This document shows, in pieces, positions 20,967 to 27,522 of a stretch of DNA of 27,522 nucleotides. The position numbers and the translations under genes are program-made. The stretch's first letter is position 1; the number at the start of each line of letters is the position of its first letter. The stretch is from RUG806 sp963624415 (GTDB taxonomy: Bacteria; Bacillota; Clostridia; Oscillospirales; Acutalibacteraceae), in the NCBI GenBank assembly GCA_963624415.1, contig CAVFPQ010000008.1, forward strand, positions 1 to 27,522, in the 5' to 3' direction. A model generated the notes under the pieces. The model saw only the letters and a program-made list of their open reading frames with translations, searched no databases and was not told the DNA's origin.

Positions 20967-23900
20967 ATGCGAAAATCAAACAAAAACAGAATAAAGCCGA
21001 TAAAGGCTGTCCGGCGTTTTGCCGAGCGGCTTACGGCAGTGCTGCTTTCGGCGGCAATTCTTTTGGGCAGTGTCGCTTTGCTGTCGGCAAATGTCAGCGC
21101 CGCCTCCTACGGTGACCCGAGCACATCACCCGATGACAATACATACGCTTTGCAGGTGTCAACCGGAGCTGTGAGCGCAACCGGAAATCTTGCCGATGAA
21201 ATCCTCTATTTCAAGATAGTATATACCGATGTCGATGACTACACACGCACGCACCGTATTTTTCCGGGTGAGGATGCCCTCAACGAGTCAATGACATGGG
21301 CAAGCGAAAACGGCACGACAACCGCAGATACGCAAAAGAACTATCTTACTTCTTCCGCAGGGCAGAGCACAAGAGAATCTCTTTTTTCAAAGCTTAAAGT
21401 AACCGTAAACGAAAACAAACAGGCATTCAGAGCCTATTCAACAGATACATTTTTCTTCCAGCCCGTAAAGGCCGTTAAAAGCATTCAGAGCATAGAAGTT
21501 CTGATGTGCGACAAAATAACCTCCGCCGAAAATGTAACAAACGGCACATGGAGCTGTCAGGGCATGCGTATATATAAAGTGTCCTCAATAAACGGTGTCG
21601 GCAGATACGGCTATGTGTCCGACAGAAAATACGCTTCTTTCAGCGGTACTCTTATCGCCGCCATGACAGAACCGAAAAATTTCAACTGGAGCTCCGACAG
21701 ACTGTTTAAGGTAGTAACCTCCGGCACGGGGGACGCCTCACTTTCACTTGACACGACAGCTTATTCCACCGAGACCTCCGACAAAATCATCCGTCTTGAT
21801 ATAGCGGATATTTACGGCGGCGGCATAAAGGCCATGGCCAACAACACCAAAAAGAAGCTGCTTCTGTCCGATATTGACGAGTGTGCCGCAATTACCGTAA
21901 GATACACGGATATATACGGCGCTACAAGAGAAGCATATGTTCCGTTTATGACGGGCATAACAGCCTACGCTCTCGAAATGGGTATACCCGAAACCGAATT
22001 TCTGTCCGGTCTTGCCCAGGACGGCGACACGGTTGCGCTTATGGCGACTCTTCCCGATTTGAAGTCCGTTGATTATATTCGTTTTGTCTACGGCACCGAG
22101 GCGGCAAAGGCGGCTGTCGGCATAACGACCGATGTCAGCACATCGTCCGACAAGCAGGACAGAACCGTAAATCCCTCATCGGGCGACAGTGACAATACCG
22201 ATACATTAAGCATAACCGGCTTTTCAATCTATGACGGCAAAAATTCGAGTGTTGAATTTGCCGTTGCGGATACAAAGCTCTGCCCGACTTTCAAGGGCAG
22301 TCCCGAGCTTTATTACCGTGCGCCTTCCGTTGAGGGTACAACAATCCGTCCTGTCAATATGGGCGACAGCGGAACGGAAATCACGCTCACAAAATACGAG
22401 AACGGCGCAAGACTTCTGCCGACGGCGGACACCGAAAGGTATCTGATTGCGCTCTATACAGATAAAACCGAGCTTGCCGGCACAACAGGCGATATACTTC
22501 TTACTTTCAAATATGTTGACACAAGCGGCAAATCGCAGACAAGCGAGCAGATAGTCGTCAGTGACAGAGTAAAGCAGTTCTACGGCGACTGGCCCGGTGT
22601 CAGCTCCGGATTTATGTACCGTGTCGGCGTTCAGAGCGGCGGCACAGTGTATTTTACCGTGTCACTCAAAAACGTAAAGAGCTTTATAGGCTCAACCGTT
22701 CTTGTCAGAGGCACAGATGACTGGCAGATGCAGAAGCTCGAAATATACAAGCTCGAAACACTCGGCACGCTTAAGGGCGAATGGAAGGCATGCTCCGACG
22801 GCACCGAAACCTCCGACCGCACATATGCACGTGCGTTTACGGGAACAAAAATGTCAGAAGTTTCCGAAAGTATTCTGGTTGACGGCGGTCAGGATCCGAT
22901 ATCAATCGAATACGGCGAGAGCAGTACTCCCGTTATAGATACCGACACGGGCGACTGGTCAGACTCACGCTATTCGATGTCATATGAAACGGCGCAGACA
23001 ATAGGCAGTTTTTCAAAGAGCCGCTGCAGCTATGTTGTATCCGTTGTTGTCGGCAGTGATCAGACAACCGACGGCGAAAACGGCGACTGCGGTTCAAAGA
23101 ACCAGTTCTATTTCCAGCTTGTGTTTGAGGACGGCAAAAGCTCCTATGTTCTTGCCAATCAGCAGCTGGCATCCGACGGATTCCGTGCGGGCTTTACCGA
23201 GCAGTTTACCATAAGCACAAACCGTGATATGGGCGAGCTTACGGCAATAAAAATTCTTCCCGAGGATACATCCGAAGACAGTGATGTGTTCGACAAGCTG
23301 AAAATAGACTCCATTACCGTTCAGAAGCAGACAACATCATCTGTTTCACGCCAGTGGACAATAAGCAATATAGGCTGGATTGACATTAACTTCCAGGATG
23401 ATGCCGCCGACAGCTCAAGCGATGACTACAAGGGCAGAAGCGAATCCGATGTAGTAAAGACCTATCAGGTCGAATCGAGCACATATGCCGTAAATCTTGA
23501 GTTCGGCATAACAACCGGCACATACAACACCATATCAAAGGACGAGACAGAGCCGCAGTTTTCGGGGCAGGTCTACGCCGTGATAGAATACTACAACAGC
23601 AACGGTGTTCTCAAAACAAGAAGCTACAATCTTGTTGAGGCAATGTACGCGTATTCCGGTCAGTCGAGAATTACCGGCAAAACCGAGACAATAGGGCAGT
23701 CAACATGGCCGGGCGGCACCGAAAGCGACCCCAATACCATGTTCAGAGCGGGCAAGACAGACCGCTTTACACTCGCAATTGAGGACGCTTATCAGCTTGT
23801 AAGAGTAACTCTTGAGGTACGAAGCAAGGTTGCGACTACATGGAACATTTCGAGTATGTACGCAATGCTTGTCGGCAATGACGGCAGACGGATAATAAAC

Positions 23901-25751
23901 ACGCAGAACGAATATCAGTGGGTTTATTCCAATGAGACCGAGCCGCTTTGCTGTTCCACAAGAACGGGCGAGAAGGCATACAGCATAAACCTCCCGGTAA
24001 ATCAGATTCAGACCGCCACGATTGAGTTCGGCGAGCACAATATAAACCGCACAAACGCGGCATCGGAAATTACTTCCGTTACAACACGTCAGCCTCGCTC
24101 GATTGACGATACCGTCAACATCTATGTCTACACAACCGAAAGTTCGACATCACAGGTGCGTGACGGAGTAACCATGAACGCCGGCATCCAGTACAGCAGA
24201 ATTTACGGCGGCTTCAGCAGAGTAGAAACTGCGCTTAAGAGCGGCGAGAGCAACGGCAAGGTCATATTCACCGGCACGGGCGTGTCCGTATCGGGCATTG
24301 ACACCGTAAACAAGCTTGACGTTCTTGCGTACTTTAATAACCTGAGTGCGTCGGGGCAGGTAATGCTTGATTATGCCGTGGTTCAGCAGGTGCGTTCGGG
24401 TGTGGTAATATCGACCTTCTATTTCGATTTTTCAAACTGCGATGCGGCAAACGACTCAAACGGCGTAAGCAAGGAGCCGCAGTCAAACCCGACTTCAACC
24501 GGTCAGGCAAAGCAGATCGTTACACTTATGTTCGGCAATGATTCTTCAAATGTACGCCTTACAAACGAGACGGATGATTTGGGTGTCGCACTTATCTATA
24601 CCACAAATGACGACACATCCGGCAGAGAATATGAGTCTTCACTTATCTATCTTACGGATCAGAATATTTCCGAGATTAAAGCCGGCAGAACGGTAAGCCT
24701 CACATTCAACGAGGCATATATAGACAATATCACAGGCATAAGAATACGCGGAACAGGTTCAAATACACGCTCCGGCATAAGCGTAGACTGCGCACTTGTT
24801 ACGACATACAATGTCGACAGTGTAACCGGTGAGGATACAATTGACGGCAGTTACAGCTTTGCCGACGGCATAACGCTCAGTGCCGGCAAGAGCAATCAGA
24901 TTATGAACCGCACGGAGGTAGGGGCGGACGGCAGAGGTTCGGTAAGCAAAATGACGCTTACATTTACCGTGCCCGACACAAAGGATGTTCCCGCCGCCGC
25001 AAACAACGCGACAGGCAATGTCGGACTTGAAGTCAGCTACTACAACACCGACGGCGTATCAAAGACCATGTGGATATACGATGTATGCAAGGTGGCAAAA
25101 GAAAATTCCGCTTCGTTTATGGCAGGCAGCACCGTAACACTTGAGCTGCTTGTGCCGAACGCCGAGGAAATACGCTATCTTACACTGTCCCCGACAGATG
25201 CTTCGGGCAATGATGCGACACTTAAGCTCAGCAGTCTTACCGCCGTTATTTCAGTGGGCGAGGACGAGACCACATACCGCTGTGATCTTACGGACTGGAG
25301 CGGCTCGGGCGTTATATCGCTGTTCAGCTCCGTACAGGTGGAGCTGTCGGCAAGCACAACAACGCCGTCAACGGGCGAAAAAGAGAGCTTTACGGTCGCA
25401 AGCGGTCAGACAAAACGACAGCTTGTCGAAAGCGGACAGGAGGTAACAATTACTCCGTCCGTATCGGGCTCAACAAGAGGCTACACATACCGTGTCGAAA
25501 GATTTAAGGACGAATATACATCAACGGCATCCGATGTCGTGACTTCGAGCGGCTCAACGCTTAAATTCAAGGCAAGCAATGAATATTCGGCAGGTACGGG
25601 CACGGAGATTTATTACAGAATTACAGTGTCAAGTGTTGAAGTTCCGTCGGTTCAGACGGTGATAGAATTTGTCGTCGAACCGCAGTATAAGACTTCATCG
25701 GCAACCGAGACACAGTCACAGACCGAAAATAACGATTCTGTTACCGAGTAA
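20967..25751 (+). CDS. Very large secreted protein with divergent beta-rich repeats
   Basis: The 1594-residue product has a basic head and a signal peptide (about 20-46, NVSA|A). It then consists of about eight divergent beta-rich blocks of 100-150 residues, at about 76-211, 268-378, 488-608, 690-788, 838-974, 1008-1148, 1178-1288 and 1325-1428. Several blocks share a pattern of a leading LEFG/LMFG-type strand, a Y..V.Y.N..G strand and hairpin, a FRAG-T-D-FT element and a final L..V.I..... strand. This reminds me of PLAT/LH2 or carbohydrate-binding beta-sandwiches; that is inference. An Ig-like region (about 1470-1575) precedes a Gln/Thr-rich end. It has no sortase motif, catalytic motif or membrane anchor. 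GGAGGG precedes the ATG. It leads a three-gene operon. Confidence 0.9.
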   Translation: MRKSNKNRIKPIKAVRRFAERLTAVLLSAAILLGSVALLSANVSAASYGDPSTSPDDNTYALQVSTGAVSATGNLADEILYFKIVYTDVDDYTRTHRIFPGEDALNESMTWASENGTTTADTQKNYLTSSAGQSTRESLFSKLKVTVNENKQAFRAYSTDTFFFQPVKAVKSIQSIEVLMCDKITSAENVTNGTWSCQGMRIYKVSSINGVGRYGYVSDRKYASFSGTLIAAMTEPKNFNWSSDRLFKVVTSGTGDASLSLDTTAYSTETSDKIIRLDIADIYGGGIKAMANNTKKKLLLSDIDECAAITVRYTDIYGATREAYVPFMTGITAYALEMGIPETEFLSGLAQDGDTVALMATLPDLKSVDYIRFVYGTEAAKAAVGITTDVSTSSDKQDRTVNPSSGDSDNTDTLSITGFSIYDGKNSSVEFAVADTKLCPTFKGSPELYYRAPSVEGTTIRPVNMGDSGTEITLTKYENGARLLPTADTERYLIALYTDKTELAGTTGDILLTFKYVDTSGKSQTSEQIVVSDRVKQFYGDWPGVSSGFMYRVGVQSGGTVYFTVSLKNVKSFIGSTVLVRGTDDWQMQKLEIYKLETLGTLKGEWKACSDGTETSDRTYARAFTGTKMSEVSESILVDGGQDPISIEYGESSTPVIDTDTGDWSDSRYSMSYETAQTIGSFSKSRCSYVVSVVVGSDQTTDGENGDCGSKNQFYFQLVFEDGKSSYVLANQQLASDGFRAGFTEQFTISTNRDMGELTAIKILPEDTSEDSDVFDKLKIDSITVQKQTTSSVSRQWTISNIGWIDINFQDDAADSSSDDYKGRSESDVVKTYQVESSTYAVNLEFGITTGTYNTISKDETEPQFSGQVYAVIEYYNSNGVLKTRSYNLVEAMYAYSGQSRITGKTETIGQSTWPGGTESDPNTMFRAGKTDRFTLAIEDAYQLVRVTLEVRSKVATTWNISSMYAMLVGNDGRRIINTQNEYQWVYSNETEPLCCSTRTGEKAYSINLPVNQIQTATIEFGEHNINRTNAASEITSVTTRQPRSIDDTVNIYVYTTESSTSQVRDGVTMNAGIQYSRIYGGFSRVETALKSGESNGKVIFTGTGVSVSGIDTVNKLDVLAYFNNLSASGQVMLDYAVVQQVRSGVVISTFYFDFSNCDAANDSNGVSKEPQSNPTSTGQAKQIVTLMFGNDSSNVRLTNETDDLGVALIYTTNDDTSGREYESSLIYLTDQNISEIKAGRTVSLTFNEAYIDNITGIRIRGTGSNTRSGISVDCALVTTYNVDSVTGEDTIDGSYSFADGITLSAGKSNQIMNRTEVGADGRGSVSKMTLTFTVPDTKDVPAAANNATGNVGLEVSYYNTDGVSKTMWIYDVCKVAKENSASFMAGSTVTLELLVPNAEEIRYLTLSPTDASGNDATLKLSSLTAVISVGEDETTYRCDLTDWSGSGVISLFSSVQVELSASTTTPSTGEKESFTVASGQTKRQLVESGQEVTITPSVSGSTRGYTYRVERFKDEYTSTASDVVTSSGSTLKFKASNEYSAGTGTEIYYRITVSSVEVPSVQTVIEFVVEPQYKTSSATETQSQTENNDSVTE

Positions 25752-25762
25752 GGGGGAGCAAC

Positions 25763-26899
25763 ATGAAAAAACGCATTTTCTTCTTGATAATCGCTCTGGG
25801 TACGCTGCTTCTCCTTGCTTCCTGCGGTTCAAAAACGGCGGGTGAAGATTCGTCTCATCCGTACTCATGGAAAGAAAAGCATGACGGCAGTGTCAGTCTG
25901 ACGATCGAAAACGCTCCCGAAAACGGATATGAATGGCAGGTTGACGATTACCGTGAACAGCTTATAAAAGTCGAAGCACTCGAAAGCGGAAAAAACGGCG
26001 AAGCGAAATTTTCGATAACGGGGCAGCAGACGAATTCCGGCACCGTGACACTTGCTCTCAAAAGAACATCGGCGCCGTATGACACTTTATTCAGTATAAC
26101 TCTTACCCTTTCCGAAAAAGAAAAGGGCGGCATTACGGTATCCGACACATCGTTTGTTCAGTTTGCTTCGGCAGGGCAGACAGGCGAGGACGGCAAGCCC
26201 TCGTGCGTATGGTATACTCCCGACAACACATCGATTGATATCTATATCGCCGACACGGACGAAGCATATGACTTTAAGGCGCTTGATTACGACGATGGCG
26301 TTATATCCGTCTCCGACCCCGAGTACGGCGAGTCAGGCACTTCATTCAGTGTAACGGGACTTGCGGCAGGGGATACAACCGTGATTATTTATGATACGGA
26401 GCACGACTACGGCTTCAGCCTTAAAATGACGGTGTCCGACAGTCTTAACGTGTCCGTAAACGAATGCGCTGCCGGCAAATTTGCCGTGTCCGCCGAAAAG
26501 CTCCCCGGAATGAATGAAGTGACATCCGTTGTGGGTGAAATTAAAATCCCCGACACCGTGAGTGTTCTTCGCTGTGATTCCGACAGCTGGAAGGGCGACG
26601 GCAATGACGATTATTCAAATATCATAATCCGCTCCGACAACAGGGATTTTTCGCTGATAGTTACAAAGGCGTATGATACGGATACCGTTATAGGTATGTG
26701 CTGCGGCGATGACGAAGTGACAAGAACGGATGTGAAAATCGGCAATATAAATGCGGTGCTGATTGCAAGACAGACGGAGTTTATTCTGTTCTTTGCGGAC
26801 TCCGACAACAGAGTATTCGTATTAAGCTCACAGTCGGGCGAAGCAGTCACACAGGACGAGCTTGTGTCCGCCGCGAAAAAGCTGTGTGTGGTGGAGTGA
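25763..26899 (+). CDS. Surface lipoprotein with beta-sandwich repeats
   Basis: The 378-residue product has a type II signal peptide with lipobox LASC (Cys21), so it should be lipidated by Lgt and anchored to the outer face of the membrane. Residues about 45-120 and 155-230 are two related beta-rich domains. The first contains NAPENGYEWQV, which resembles the NPTTGYxW loop of chagasin-type (I42) protease inhibitors, followed by SGTVTLALKR; the second has a parallel GTSFSVTGLAAGDTTVIIYD segment. The remaining 150 residues form a separate domain with no recognised motif. It starts 11 bases after the giant secreted protein with GGGGGAG upstream, so the two may act together at the surface. The inhibitor-like fold is a guess from short motifs. 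Confidence 0.9.
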   Translation: MKKRIFFLIIALGTLLLLASCGSKTAGEDSSHPYSWKEKHDGSVSLTIENAPENGYEWQVDDYREQLIKVEALESGKNGEAKFSITGQQTNSGTVTLALKRTSAPYDTLFSITLTLSEKEKGGITVSDTSFVQFASAGQTGEDGKPSCVWYTPDNTSIDIYIADTDEAYDFKALDYDDGVISVSDPEYGESGTSFSVTGLAAGDTTVIIYDTEHDYGFSLKMTVSDSLNVSVNECAAGKFAVSAEKLPGMNEVTSVVGEIKIPDTVSVLRCDSDSWKGDGNDDYSNIIIRSDNRDFSLIVTKAYDTDTVIGMCCGDDEVTRTDVKIGNINAVLIARQTEFILFFADSDNRVFVLSSQSGEAVTQDELVSAAKKLCVVE

Positions 26900-26900
26900 T

Positions 26901-27413
26901 ATGCCGAAAAAAGAAAAATCCGAAAAAAAGACAAAAGAGAAAAGACGCCCCAAGGACGAGAGCATTTCGGAAATTCGCGGCATTCTCCTCGGCAGATACG
27001 AGATAACGGACGGCGGAAACCTGTCGCCTGTTCCGTATGAAAAACGCAGACATTTCCGCATTGTGCAGGGACACACAACGGGTGATTTTTCGGCTCGAAT
27101 TCTCGGAATTATGCACACCGAAAAAAGTTTTGAGCTTGATACGGTTCTTCCCGAAAGACGCATTGTCGAAAATATGCAGCACATCGGACGAATTGTAAAT
27201 TCAGAAAAATTCGCCGAAAAGACAGCGTGCCTGTGTCCGTGCAGATTCGCGTCCCCCGTTATGCTTACGGCTTCTGTACAGGACAGAACTCTCACAGTGG
27301 ATGCATATGCCGCAAAAGGTATACTGTCCTTTCTCGGAATGAAACTGTGCATAAAACGCTTTATTTCCAAGCTTCCGATTAAATCCGAAAAACAGACCGA
27401 AAAAACGGAATAA
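26901..27413 (+). CDS. Basic protein of unknown function
   Basis: This 170-residue protein begins with an extremely Lys-rich segment (MPKKEKSEKKTKEKRRPKDE) and then has a compact domain with an alternating beta pattern. It contains three closely placed cysteines (ACLCPC...) and ends in a second Lys-rich tail. There is no signal peptide or membrane segment. It lies one base after the lipoprotein gene, with GGAG in the overlap region; an in-frame start at 26862 would lie inside the lipoprotein gene and is less likely. No family recognised. The basic ends suggest binding to nucleic acid or acidic surfaces. Confidence 0.82.
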   Translation: MPKKEKSEKKTKEKRRPKDESISEIRGILLGRYEITDGGNLSPVPYEKRRHFRIVQGHTTGDFSARILGIMHTEKSFELDTVLPERRIVENMQHIGRIVNSEKFAEKTACLCPCRFASPVMLTASVQDRTLTVDAYAAKGILSFLGMKLCIKRFISKLPIKSEKQTEKTE

Positions 27414-27522
27414 GAATAAAAAAACAGCCGGCAGGAAGCCACGTGCTGATAAGGAAGTATTGTTTCAAAACAAAGACAAATTGTTAATTTAATGTACAAT
27501 AAACCGGGTATTTGTAACAAAT
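27414..27522. other. Intergenic end of window
   Basis: No gene, hairpin with T-tract or convincing promoter is seen. TACAAT at 27495-27500 could be a -10 box for a gene beyond the edge, but no -35 box matches. Confidence 0.4.

Overview
The window looks like the chromosome of a Gram-positive gut-type Clostridium relative, probably Ruminococcaceae/Oscillospiraceae. The reasons are strong AGGAGG-type ribosome sites, near-consensus sigma-A promoters, a Firmicutes-style Lgt and YebC, a lipobox lipoprotein, Clostridia-like secreted proteins and a PrgI-type conjugation ATPase. The organism call is an inference from style, not from a marker gene. No tRNA, rRNA, CRISPR array, transposase, integrase or relaxase was found.

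Layout. (1) Positions 1-2107, minus strand: a yebC-lgt operon with a strong promoter and a terminator. (2) Positions 2145-4375: a zinc-ribbon membrane protein (minus) and a HAD phosphatase (plus) share a divergent promoter region; a small basic protein and a good terminator follow. (3) Positions 4679-7204: a lone 841-residue cytoplasmic protein of unknown function. (4) Positions 7728-10835: a promoter followed by an ECF-like sigma factor, a VirB2-like pilin, a small unknown protein and a secreted beta-solenoid-like protein. (5) Positions 11280-20651: a compact operon of VirD4-type coupling protein, membrane-anchored extracellular protein, VirB6-like channel protein with a repeat-rich tail, VirB3/PrgI-VirB4 fusion ATPase, and a STAS-domain protein. 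(6) Positions 20967-27413: a 1594-residue secreted repeat protein, a lipoprotein and a small basic protein.

Regions 4 and 5 together form the core of a Gram-positive type IV secretion system (pilin, VirB3/B4, VirB6, VirD4), but no DNA-processing or integration gene lies within the roughly 20 kb visible from 7.2 kb to the right edge. The system is instead surrounded by exported proteins and two regulators (sigma factor and STAS protein). This could be a degenerate or partial integrative element, or a resident T4SS-like machine repurposed for protein export or surface assembly. The sequence cannot decide between these.

The long intergenic gaps (3896-4007, 7205-7727, 10836-11270, 20652-20966) are not random. 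They carry arrays built from 7-bp units (TAATTGC-like or its complement) and a dispersed hairpin module, AAGTCC-NNN-GGACTT. The hairpin stem is nearly invariant while the three-base loop varies. Array-like sequence begins right at the TGA stop codon of three genes. These elements punctuate every transcription-unit boundary in the T4SS region, and two module copies bracket the VirD4-VirB4 operon in inverted orientation.
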